A DNA stretch of 8,936 nucleotides from CAZSGN01 sp964606415 (GCA_964606415.1 CAZSGN010000104.1:1-8936); one strand, 5' to 3'; counted from the first letter of the stretch, positions 1 to 6,976 are shown. Numbers and translations are program-made. The notes: generated by a model not told the origin, from the letters alone.

Positions 1-646
1 ATTCACCTATTGCTGTTCTTTTTAGAGCAGACAAATACGCACCACTATTCAATGCCACCCCTACATCCCTTACCAAAGAACGAATATAAGTCCCTTTACT
101 ACAAACAACCCGTATCTGGATTTCTGGTGGCTCGAACCTTAACAATTCCAGCTCCCTGACAAACACCGTTTTGGCTTTTATCTTAACCTCCTCGCCCTTC
201 CGGGCGTACTCGTAAGCCCTTTTCCCTTCAACATTGACTGCTGAATAAACAGGAGGTATTTGCTCCTGCTTACCAGTAAATTGATCTAAGACATGCAAAA
301 ATAATGATTTTGTAACATGTTGTATATCAAACTCCTCATCAATATCAGTTTCAAGATCATAAGAAGCTGTTGTGGCACCAAGTACCAGAGTGGCAATGTA
401 CTCCTTATCCTGAGCCTGAAAATCATTTATCCTTTTTGTTGCTTTGCCGGTACAAAGAATCATTAATCCGGAAGCCAAAGGATCAAGCGTACCTGCATGC
501 CCACATTTAATCTTTCGAATCCCCAGCTCATTTCTCAGCACCACCTGGACCTTGCGAACAAGATTAAAAGAAGTCCATTTATAAGGTTTATCCAGGAGCA
601 AAACCGTGCCACTCGCGAAATCCTCTTTATGCTTGAAAATATTCAA
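1..646 (-). CDS. truB: tRNA pseudouridine(55) synthase TruB, partial (C-terminus off the left edge)
   Basis: TruB converts uridine 55 of the T-arm of tRNAs to pseudouridine in the cytoplasm. Reading down from 646, 215 codons are visible without a stop before the window ends. I see the N-terminal KPYKWTSF motif (residues 20-27), the catalytic-aspartate motif GHAGTLDPLASG (49-60, with D55 as the expected nucleophile), KEY at 81-83, QIPPVYSAV (129-137), KGTYIRSLVRD (184-194) and the start of the conserved GAYLSALKRT block (202-211). The chosen start is TTG at 646-644, giving M-N-I-F, which matches where family members usually begin. The frame has no ATG between the upstream in-frame stop (742-740) and this point. 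No Shine-Dalgarno is visible. It is the last visible gene of the ilvE-ftsX-DUF3098-uppP-truB run, 23 bp after uppP. The product is near certain; the exact start is moderately sure. Confidence 0.95.
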   Translation of the reverse strand, partial: MNIFKHKEDFASGTVLLLDKPYKWTSFNLVRKVQVVLRNELGIRKIKCGHAGTLDPLASGLMILCTGKATKRINDFQAQDKEYIATLVLGATTASYDLETDIDEEFDIQHVTKSLFLHVLDQFTGKQEQIPPVYSAVNVEGKRAYEYARKGEEVKIKAKTVFVRELELLRFEPPEIQIRVVCSKGTYIRSLVRDVGVALNSGAYLSALKRTAIGE

Positions 647-669
647 TGCACCACATTTATTTACAACAT

Positions 670-1452
670 TTATCCCAGCCAAATAGCTAATCCTCCAATT
701 ATTAAACAATACACGGCAAAATAGATTAACTTGCCTTTCTTAACAAGATGTAACATCCATTTACATGCCAACAATCCGGACAAAAAAGCAGCCACAAAAC
801 CAATCACTAATACCCCAAAAGAGGACTGCATCTCAACCTGCTTGCTACTGGATAGCAGATCCATCACATTAGCGCCAATAATCGGGATCAGTACCATTAA
901 AAAAGAAAATTCGGCTACCTTTGTTTTGTTATTCCCAAGTATAAGGCCGGTTGAGATCGTAGCGCCGGATCGTGATATACCAGGTAATACAGCTAATGAC
1001 TGGGCAATGCCTATAAGCAATGCATCCCTGAATTTAAGTGGCCGATCCCTCTTGGGGACAAAATGACTTAAAGCCAGCAAGAAAGCTGTAATCAGCAACA
1101 TCGTCCCTACAAACACCAGATCACCACCAAAGAACTGCTCAACCTGCTCTTTCAAAAACAATCCAACCACCAAAACCGGTAACATTGAAACAAAGATTTT
1201 AGTAATATATTTGGTTGACTCATTCCATTCCAGCCGGACAAAATCCACCAACAATGTTCTCACCGGACGAGAAAAGACAACAAGGGTACTCAAAACAGTT
1301 GCACCATGTACCACAATAGTGAAAGTCATGTTTTCTTTTTGTTGCACATCCAGCACAGCCTTGCCCAGCTCAAGATGGCCACTACTACTAATAGGCAAAA
1401 ATTCGGTCAACCCTTGCACGATACCAAGGATCAAAGCTTCAAACCATGTCAT
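670..1452 (-). CDS. uppP: undecaprenyl-diphosphatase UppP (BacA family)
   Basis: UppP is an integral inner-membrane enzyme that removes one phosphate from undecaprenyl diphosphate, recycling the lipid carrier for peptidoglycan and surface-glycan export; it is also linked to bacitracin resistance. The protein is 260 aa, a usual family length. Two signature motifs are clear: QGLTEFLPISSSGH (residues 13-26; E17 corresponds to the catalytic Glu21 of E. coli UppP, and Q13 stands where E. coli has Glu17, a common substitution) and PGISRSG (157-163; R161 is the expected phosphate-binding arginine). The rest is mostly hydrophobic segments, consistent with a polytopic protein. The ATG at 1452 follows the DUF3098 stop by 23 bp, and the TAA at 672-670 precedes truB by 23 bp, so the three genes are probably cotranscribed. 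This carrier pool would also feed the glycan genes at the right of the window. Confidence 0.97.
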   Translation of the reverse strand: MTWFEALILGIVQGLTEFLPISSSGHLELGKAVLDVQQKENMTFTIVVHGATVLSTLVVFSRPVRTLLVDFVRLEWNESTKYITKIFVSMLPVLVVGLFLKEQVEQFFGGDLVFVGTMLLITAFLLALSHFVPKRDRPLKFRDALLIGIAQSLAVLPGISRSGATISTGLILGNNKTKVAEFSFLMVLIPIIGANVMDLLSSSKQVEMQSSFGVLVIGFVAAFLSGLLACKWMLHLVKKGKLIYFAVYCLIIGGLAIWLG

Positions 1453-1475
1453 AAAAAATCAGTTAGGCATCAACA

Positions 1476-1733
1476 TTATTCCTTCTCTTCTTTCGGCTTT
1501 TTCATAATGGCATAAATCCCAAACAAAAAGCCAAACAACACCACCATGGGAGCCAGGGTGATACGCCTAAAACTGAATATTTCAGGATTAAAATCATTGG
1601 GGCTGTCAGCTTTACCGCCAATCATCAGCAAAAATCCAATAATGATAATCACCATACCGATCCCTAAAAGCATATAATTCTCTTTTGTCAACGGAAGATC
1701 CTGCTTATCCTCATTAATATTTTTTTTAGCCAT
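1476..1733 (-). CDS. DUF3098 family small membrane protein
   Basis: This is an 85-aa protein with a charged N-terminus (residues 1-20), a hydrophobic segment at about 21-40 (MLLGIGMVIIIIGFLLMIGG), a short polar loop containing FNPEIFSFRRITLAP (48-62), a second hydrophobic segment at about 60-76 and a lysine/glutamate-rich tail. The FNPEIFSFRR loop and two-helix layout are what I know from DUF3098 proteins, found almost only in Bacteroidota and commonly encoded between ftsX and uppP. No function has been established as far as I know. It may belong to cell-envelope or division machinery by association, but that is inference. The ATG at 1733 lies 12 bp after the ftsX stop. No Shine-Dalgarno is visible. 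The family call is confident; the role is unknown. Confidence 0.9.
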   Translation of the reverse strand: MAKKNINEDKQDLPLTKENYMLLGIGMVIIIIGFLLMIGGKADSPNDFNPEIFSFRRITLAPMVVLFGFLFGIYAIMKKPKEEKE

Positions 1734-1745
1734 AGTAAAAATAAT

Positions 1746-2621
1746 TTAGTAATATAAACGATCAACTTTCATTTTAAGGTATTTATTGACAGCAAAAAAA
1801 GTAGAAATCGTATTAATAAAAATGCCCAAAAGCAAAACAATTCCGAAAAGCACAATCAGAATACGGTAATCACTTAAGGATAACATACCGGAAATTTCCT
1901 GTTCCGCCCAATAAATCAATCCAATCAACAATCCATTTGCAATAAACGCACTAATTAAACCATGAACCATACCCCGAAACAAAAATGGCTTGCGGATAAA
2001 GCCCCTGGTCGCACCAACCAATTGCATAGTATTAATAATAAATCTCTTGGAATAAACAGACAAACGGATTGTATTATTGATAAGGGTTATGGCGATAAGA
2101 AACATCACTCCACTAAAAATAAACAAAATAATACTGATTCTTCTGACATTATTATTAACAAGATGCACGAGTGATTCCTGATATTCAATTTCTTTTACTT
2201 CGGGGTAGGCCGCGAGTTCTTTCTGAATAACCCCAATACTATCTTTATTTGCATAATCAGCATAAAGATAAACATCAATGGAAGCCAGTAAAGGATTATA
2301 CCCTAAAAACTCAACAAAATCCTCTCCCAGGGACTTTCTTAATTCATCCGCTGCCTCATCCCTGGTAATTACCTCGGTAGTACGAACATATTGCCTGGTA
2401 TCCAGTATTTTTTGCAGTTTTCTTATCTCAACTTCTTTGGCATCATTTTCAATATACACATTAAAAACAATATTCTCTTTAACGTAATTGGATAATTTCT
2501 GAGCATTTAAAACCAATAAGCCGACCACGCCGAGAAGAAATAAAACAAGCGTGACACTAATAATAGTAGTGATGTAGGAAGTCTGGAGTCTTCTTTTATT
2601 TAATTTATCTTTTCTGGCCAT
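1746..2621 (-). CDS. ftsX: cell division protein FtsX (ABC-transporter permease-like)
   Basis: FtsX is the membrane partner of the ATPase FtsE; the complex couples cytokinesis to activation of peptidoglycan hydrolases. From ATG 2621 the product is 291 aa. It has a basic N-terminus, a first membrane helix (about 17-39), an extracytoplasmic domain of about 120 residues, then three more helices (about 162-182, 215-237, 253-275), giving the four-helix FtsX topology. The segment MQLVGATRGFIRKPFLFRG after helix 2 is the family's conserved cytoplasmic stretch. An in-frame TTG at 2651 would add 10 residues and overlap the end of ilvE by 11 bp. I prefer the ATG because its N-terminus (MARKDKLNKRRLQTSY) resembles relatives and leaves a 19-bp gap. 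ftsE is not in this window, which is common in Bacteroidota. The identity is sure; the start is less so. Confidence 0.93.
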   Translation of the reverse strand: MARKDKLNKRRLQTSYITTIISVTLVLFLLGVVGLLVLNAQKLSNYVKENIVFNVYIENDAKEVEIRKLQKILDTRQYVRTTEVITRDEAADELRKSLGEDFVEFLGYNPLLASIDVYLYADYANKDSIGVIQKELAAYPEVKEIEYQESLVHLVNNNVRRISIILFIFSGVMFLIAITLINNTIRLSVYSKRFIINTMQLVGATRGFIRKPFLFRGMVHGLISAFIANGLLIGLIYWAEQEISGMLSLSDYRILIVLFGIVLLLGIFINTISTFFAVNKYLKMKVDRLYY

Positions 2622-2640
2622 TCGGGAAATAAGATTTCCT

Positions 2641-3660
2641 TTATTCAACAATGGTTATCCACCCCATCTTATCATCGACTTCACCAAACTGAATGGCTTT
2701 CAGTTGATGATAAAGCTGATCACATACGGGACCTGGTTTTCCATCTTTGCTATAAACATATTCCTTATTGAATTCCTCGTCAACAATTTTCCTTATCGGA
2801 CTAATAACAGCTGCCGTCCCACACCCACCAGCCTCATCAAAAGAATCCAATTCATCAATTGATACCGCTCTTTGCTCAACCACCATACCCATATCTCTTG
2901 CAAGGTCCATCAGGCACATGTTTGTCACAGAAGGAAGTATAGATTGTGACTTTGGAGTAATATAGCTATTGCCCCGGATGGCAAAGAAATTAGAAGGTCC
3001 GCATTCATCAATATATTTTTTCTCCCTGGAATCAAGGTAAATAACAGAATCGTACCCTTTCTTTTTAGCAATATCCAAGGAACGAAGGCTCGCGGCATAA
3101 TTCCCTCCAACCTTCATATTCCCGGTGCCAAGAGGCGCAGCCCGGTCAAAATCCCGGCAAATATAATAATCCCCTGGCAAGAACCCCTGTTTAAAATAAG
3201 GGCCTACCGGATTAACAAAAACCATAAAAAGATATTCGGACGAAGGCCTGACTCCTAAAACAGAGCTAATGCCAATTAAAAGCGGCCGTATATACAAAGT
3301 TGCTCCCGAACCATAAGGAGGAACAAAATGTTCGTTTTCTTTTATTGCTGTAATAATAGCATCCCGAAAAAGTTGCTCGGGAACCTTTTCCATCATAATT
3401 CCTTCGGCAGAATTCCTCATCCGCCTCGCATTCTCCTCCCACCGGAAAAGACGAATAAGCCCATCTTTCCCCCGGTAAGCTTTTAAACCTTCGAAAGCCT
3501 CCTGTCCATAATGAAGACATGTCGAAGCAATGGGAATACAAACTTCCTTGGAATCACTCACCTCTAACTCGCTCCACATTCCATCTCTGAAATAACTACG
3601 CACATTATAATCCGTATCTTTGTAACTAAAAGGTAAGTTCTTCCAATCCAATTGTGTCAT
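2641..3660 (-). CDS. ilvE: branched-chain-amino-acid aminotransferase
   Basis: This fold-type IV, pyridoxal-phosphate-dependent enzyme interconverts leucine, isoleucine and valine with their 2-oxo acids, using glutamate/2-oxoglutarate. It acts in the cytoplasm at the last step of branched-chain amino acid synthesis. The 339-aa protein matches the longer BCAT subgroup (about 340-360 aa). It shows LHYGQEAFEGLKAYRG (residues 49-64), the PLP-lysine motif GTGNMKVGGNYAASL (178-192; K183 is the expected Schiff-base lysine), ECGPSNFFAI (219-228) and GCGTAAVISPIRKI (279-292). The ATG at 3660 is preceded by a likely promoter about 40 bp upstream. It is the first gene of the minus-strand run, and ftsX follows within 19 bp (or overlaps, if ftsX starts at TTG), so division and envelope genes may be read from the ilvE promoter. 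Identity is near certain. Confidence 0.96.
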   Translation of the reverse strand: MTQLDWKNLPFSYKDTDYNVRSYFRDGMWSELEVSDSKEVCIPIASTCLHYGQEAFEGLKAYRGKDGLIRLFRWEENARRMRNSAEGIMMEKVPEQLFRDAIITAIKENEHFVPPYGSGATLYIRPLLIGISSVLGVRPSSEYLFMVFVNPVGPYFKQGFLPGDYYICRDFDRAAPLGTGNMKVGGNYAASLRSLDIAKKKGYDSVIYLDSREKKYIDECGPSNFFAIRGNSYITPKSQSILPSVTNMCLMDLARDMGMVVEQRAVSIDELDSFDEAGGCGTAAVISPIRKIVDEEFNKEYVYSKDGKPGPVCDQLYHQLKAIQFGEVDDKMGWITIVE

Positions 3661-3700
3661 CCGTGTGTTTGCTTTAAAATAATTCCGGCCAAATGTCCTG

Positions 3701-3708
3701 CAAAATTA
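3701..3708 (-). promoter_or_regulatory. putative Bacteroidota -7 box of the ilvE operon
   Basis: On the minus strand this reads TAATTTTG, an exact match to the TAnnTTTG -7 element of Bacteroidota primary-sigma promoters. A transcript starting about 7 nt downstream would have a leader of roughly 34 nt before the ilvE ATG. No convincing TTTG -33 element lies at the expected 19-21 bp upstream, so the call rests on the -7 box and its position. Confidence 0.45.
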
Positions 3709-3782
3709 ATAAAAATACCCTATATTTTAGCCTTTTTATATTGTTTTTTTACAGTTCCTTTCAAATCGATTAGGTAAAGTGA

Positions 3783-3858
3783 GATGCACTCCTTACTGCC
3801 GGGCAAAGTCTTGCGGGTGCGTGGCAATAAGTATGCGCGGTTGCGCTCTGCTTCCGGA
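3783..3858. other. GC-rich, hairpin-forming block in the divergent intergenic region
   Basis: This is the core of the 335-bp gene-free stretch between ilvE and glyQS. The 80 bp from 3781 are 46/80 G+C, whereas the 60 bp to the left are 14/60 and the 60 bp to the right (from 3861) are 17/60. Three pairings are visible: an outer 9-bp inverted repeat (CTTACTGCC at 3792-3800 with GGCAATAAG at 3823-3831, one mismatch that becomes a U-G wobble in a minus-strand transcript), a small GCAA/TTGC hairpin inside it (3803-3806 with 3811-3814), and GCGC-GGTT-GCGC at 3835-3846. It lies upstream of both predicted promoters, so it is not part of either leader. It could be a small RNA, a degenerate repeat element or a regulator-binding region; I do not recognise it. 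Confidence 0.4.
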
Positions 3859-3947
3859 TTTATTTGTTTTTTTGGCATTCATAACAAAAACAAGCGCATT
3901 CAAGTAAATAGTTTGTCCGGATAAGATTCAGAGAAAAGGATTTTTTA

Positions 3948-3955
3948 TACATTTG
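3948..3955 (+). promoter_or_regulatory. putative Bacteroidota -7 box of glyQS
   Basis: TACATTTG matches TAnnTTTG exactly. Transcription would begin near 3961, giving a leader of about 35 nt before the glyQS ATG at 3996. A TTTG at 3912-3915 lies 32 bp upstream, too far for the usual -33 box, and nothing better is seen at the expected spacing. The short leader leaves no room for a T-box or riboswitch. Confidence 0.45.
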
Positions 3956-3995
3956 CGAGACAAAGAATCATTTTATATTTTTTATTCTGATTGGC

Positions 3996-5534
3996 ATGGC
4001 ACAAGAAGACCTTTTAAAAAAAATAATCGCTCACGCAAAAGAATATGGATTCGTTTTTCAATCCAGCGAAATATATGACGGGCTAAGTGCTGTTTATGAT
4101 TACGGGCCCAATGGCTCCGAGCTGAAAAACAACATCAAAAAATACTGGTGGGATGCCATGGTCCACCTGAATGAAAACATCGTGGGACTGGATGCAGCGA
4201 TATTCATGCACCCCAAAACATGGAAAGCCTCCGGCCATGTGGATGCTTTCAATGACCCAATGGTCGACAATAAAGATTCCCAAAAACGTTACCGTGCAGA
4301 TCAATTAATTGAAGGGCAAATAGAAAAGATCCGCGGTAAGATTGACAAAGAAATTAAAAAAGGACGCAAACGCTTTGGCGATGATTTTGATGAAAAGCAG
4401 TTTTTAGAGACCAATCCCCGCGTATTGCAATACCAGCAAAAGATCAACGAGATTCATGACCGCTTTACCCAAGCCATGAAAAATGAGGACATGGCTGCAC
4501 TCAAACAAATTATCGAAGACGAAGGCATCACCTGTGATATCTCAGGCTCCAAAAACTGGACCGATGTCCGGACCTTCAACCTGATGTTTGATACCCAACT
4601 GGGCTCTGTTAGTGAAGACTCCAACAAGATTTACCTTCGTCCTGAAACGGCCCAGGGGATTTTTGTCAATTATCTGAATGTCCAAAAGACAGGCCGCATG
4701 AAACTGCCTTTTGGAATTGCACAAATAGGCAAAGCGTTCCGTAATGAAATCGTTGCCCGTCAGTTTATCTTCAGAATGCGAGAATTTGAACAAATGGAGA
4801 TGCAGTTTTTCGTGCAACCAGGAACGGAGCTTGAATGGTTTAAATACTGGAAAGAGAAACGTCTTCACTGGCACAAAGCTTTAGGCTTAGGCGATGACCA
4901 ATACCGGTTTCACGAACACGATAACCTGGCACATTATGCCAACGCTGCTTTTGATATTGAATATAATTTCCCCATGGGCTTCAAGGAACTGGAAGGCATA
5001 CACAGCCGGACTGATTTTGACCTGAAGCAACACATGGAATACAGTGGGCGCAAACTGGAATATTTTGACCCCGACCGCAATGAGAGCTATGTTCCTTACG
5101 TTGTAGAAACATCTATTGGCCTGGACCGCATGTTCTTATCTGTTTTAAGTGCTGCCTACCAGGAAGAAGAGGTTAAAGGAGAGCGGCGCGTTGTGCTACG
5201 CATTCCTCCGGCACTGGCGCCTGTTAAAATGGCTATATTCCCGCTGACGAAGAAAGACGGACAACCGGAGAAAGCGATGGAAGTATTTAATGAACTTCGT
5301 TTTGACTTTAATTGCCAGTACGAAGAAAAAGACTCGATCGGAAAACGCTACCGCCGGCAGGATGCCATTGGCACCCCTTATTGCATTACTGTTGATCATC
5401 AGACGATGGATGACAATACCGTAACCATCCGTGACCGGGACAGCATGGAGCAGGAAAGAGTCCCCATCAATCAACTACACCAAATTTTATCAGACAAAGT
5501 AAGCATGAAACAATTGTTTAAGAAGATATCGTAA
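3996..5534 (+). CDS. glyQS: glycine--tRNA ligase, single-chain (alpha2, class II) type
   Basis: This enzyme charges tRNA-Gly with glycine using ATP in the cytoplasm. At 512 aa it is the homodimeric bacterial/eukaryote-like form, not the alpha2beta2 GlyQ/GlyS form of Proteobacteria. Visible landmarks are the N-terminal YGFVFQSSEIYDG and YDYGPNG (residues 17-29, 34-40), SKNWTDVRTFNLMF (185-198), RPETAQGIFVNY (215-226), class II motif 2 around AFRNEI and EFEQMEMQFF (247-252, 263-272), motif 3 around GLDRMFL (375-381), and a C-terminal anticodon-binding domain from about 404 (PPALAPVKMAIFPL). A charged insertion at about 91-180 lies between the catalytic blocks. Sampled 60-bp lines are 47-50% GC, typical of the core half of the window. 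A glycosyltransferase starts 5 bp after its stop, so the two may be cotranscribed. Confidence 0.97.
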   Translation: MAQEDLLKKIIAHAKEYGFVFQSSEIYDGLSAVYDYGPNGSELKNNIKKYWWDAMVHLNENIVGLDAAIFMHPKTWKASGHVDAFNDPMVDNKDSQKRYRADQLIEGQIEKIRGKIDKEIKKGRKRFGDDFDEKQFLETNPRVLQYQQKINEIHDRFTQAMKNEDMAALKQIIEDEGITCDISGSKNWTDVRTFNLMFDTQLGSVSEDSNKIYLRPETAQGIFVNYLNVQKTGRMKLPFGIAQIGKAFRNEIVARQFIFRMREFEQMEMQFFVQPGTELEWFKYWKEKRLHWHKALGLGDDQYRFHEHDNLAHYANAAFDIEYNFPMGFKELEGIHSRTDFDLKQHMEYSGRKLEYFDPDRNESYVPYVVETSIGLDRMFLSVLSAAYQEEEVKGERRVVLRIPPALAPVKMAIFPLTKKDGQPEKAMEVFNELRFDFNCQYEEKDSIGKRYRRQDAIGTPYCITVDHQTMDDNTVTIRDRDSMEQERVPINQLHQILSDKVSMKQLFKKIS

Positions 5535-5539
5535 TTTCA

Positions 5540-6850
5540 ATGAAAAAAGTATTAATTATCGTGTACTATTGGACACCAAGCGGGGGCGCTGGGGTACAGC
5601 GCTGGGTGAAATTTGTAAAATACCTTAGGGATTTCGGATGGGAGCCTATTATTTATACACCAAAAGAAAATGAAATACCTGTCGAAGACCACTCTTTTGA
5701 TAAAGATATTCCTGAAGATATTACCATTTTACAAACAAAAATATGGGAACCTTATAATCTTTATAAAAAATTCATTCGCGCAGAAAAAAATGAAAAACTA
5801 AATACAGGTGGCTTTATCTCTACAAAAAAAAAAGAGGGAGTCACGAATAAAATCTCTACTTTTATTCGCGGAAATTTTTTTATTCCAGATGCAAGAAAGT
5901 TTTGGATCAAACCTTCTGTTAAATTTTTAACTTCCTTCCTTAAACATAATTCTATTGATTTGATTATTTCAAGCGGTCCACCTCATAGCATGCACCTTAT
6001 TGCTTTAAATTTAAAAAAACACACTAACATCCCCTGGATAGCAGATTTCAGAGATCCCTGGACAAAAATATATATGTATAAAGATTTAATGTTAACCCAT
6101 TTTGCAGATAATACACATAAACGATTAGAAAGAAAAGTTTTAAAAAATGCGAATTATGTTACTACAGTTAGCCATGTCATTGCTCAAGAACTTAAAGAAT
6201 TAGGTGCTATTAAAACAGCTGTTGTACACAATGGTTATGATGAAGATGACTTTAAAAACCTAGAGGTTCAAAAAATGTCTGATAAATTTTCTATCGTTCA
6301 TACAGGAGCTATAAGCAAGTCAAAAAATCAAACTATGTTATGGAATATATTAGGCGAACTCAAAACGGAATATTATAACTTTAACAATGATCTTGAAATC
6401 ATTCTTGCTGGTCAATTGGATTTTACTTGCAAAGAAGATATAAAACGGAATAATTTAGAAGAAAACACGATATTTTATGACTATCTCCCTCACGATCAGG
6501 TCATTGAATTACAGAAAAAATCTTCTGTGCTATTATTAATGATTAGCAATACATTGGCTGCGAGAGGTGCTTTAACAGGAAAAATATTTGAGTACTTGGC
6601 TGCTGAAAGGCCTATAATTGCGATTGCTCCTACAGATGGCGAAATTGCAGCCCTATTAAAAAAAACAAATGCTGGGGTCGTTGTAGATTTCGATGATGCT
6701 CCCCGTCTAAAAACAATGCTTATTGAATACTATCATCAATTTAAAAATCATTCTTTAAAGATTAATCAACCATCTCATCAAAAATTCACAAGAAAGAATC
6801 TTACAGCTAAAATGGTCGAAATAATGAATCTATGTATAAAATCAAAATAG
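5540..6850 (+). CDS. GT4-like (GT-B fold) glycosyltransferase, surface-glycan synthesis
   Basis: This 436-aa protein probably transfers a sugar from a nucleotide donor during capsule, O-antigen or exopolysaccharide assembly at the cytoplasmic side of the membrane. The N-terminus (MKKVLIIVYYWTPSGGAGVQR) begins with a Rossmann strand and the glycine-rich acceptor-side loop seen in many Bacteroidota GT4 proteins. IADFRDPWTK (residues 167-176) is conserved in this subgroup. The donor domain starts near 250 (SIVHTGAISKSKNQ), and KIFEYLAAERPIIAIAP (348-364) is the usual nucleotide-sugar-binding region with the E-x7-E-like spacing. There is no signal peptide or clear membrane helix. Donor and acceptor cannot be read from sequence. 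It starts 5 bp after glyQS but is much more AT-rich (sampled lines 28-37% GC), suggesting a different history. A 10-A tract at 5824-5833 lies in codons for ISTKKKEG. Confidence 0.85.
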   Translation: MKKVLIIVYYWTPSGGAGVQRWVKFVKYLRDFGWEPIIYTPKENEIPVEDHSFDKDIPEDITILQTKIWEPYNLYKKFIRAEKNEKLNTGGFISTKKKEGVTNKISTFIRGNFFIPDARKFWIKPSVKFLTSFLKHNSIDLIISSGPPHSMHLIALNLKKHTNIPWIADFRDPWTKIYMYKDLMLTHFADNTHKRLERKVLKNANYVTTVSHVIAQELKELGAIKTAVVHNGYDEDDFKNLEVQKMSDKFSIVHTGAISKSKNQTMLWNILGELKTEYYNFNNDLEIILAGQLDFTCKEDIKRNNLEENTIFYDYLPHDQVIELQKKSSVLLLMISNTLAARGALTGKIFEYLAAERPIIAIAPTDGEIAALLKKTNAGVVVDFDDAPRLKTMLIEYYHQFKNHSLKINQPSHQKFTRKNLTAKMVEIMNLCIKSK

Positions 6851-6976
6851 CATATACAAACTTTTAGTGATAGTATCCTTGTCACCGGGAAAATTGCAAA
6901 ATTTACTTCAATTTTACTGACTTTATGGACGAACTCTACTTAACAGTTAATTAATCGAACAACCACAATAGCAATT
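6851..6976. other. convergent intergenic region with weak inverted repeats
   Basis: This 126-bp gap separates the ends of two converging genes. It contains AAAATTG/CAATTTT arms (6890-6896 and 6909-6915, 12-nt loop) and an 11-bp interrupted palindrome TTAACAGTTAA (6940-6950). The first pair might act as a weak bidirectional terminator, but its stem is AT-rich and no clean uridine run follows, so I do not call a terminator. No gene is seen here. Confidence 0.3.

Noticed and set aside
731..1507. Plus-strand open frames opposite uppP and the DUF3098 end
   Set aside because: They mirror the strongly supported minus-strand genes, show no family motifs and have unlikely amino acid composition; they are antisense shadows.
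3912..3915. TTTG as the -33 element for glyQS
   Set aside because: It lies 32 bp from the -7 box, far more than the roughly 19-21 bp expected.
3956..3995. T-box or glycine riboswitch in front of glyQS
   Set aside because: The predicted leader is about 35 nt and AT-rich, too short for either, and no tandem aptamer or specifier stem is visible.
4083..4874. Minus-strand open frames inside glyQS
   Set aside because: They are antisense to a complete, well-conserved synthetase and carry no recognisable domain.
6890..6915. Intrinsic terminator between the convergent genes
   Set aside because: The stem is seven mostly A-T pairs with a 12-nt loop and no following T run, so it does not meet the usual criteria.
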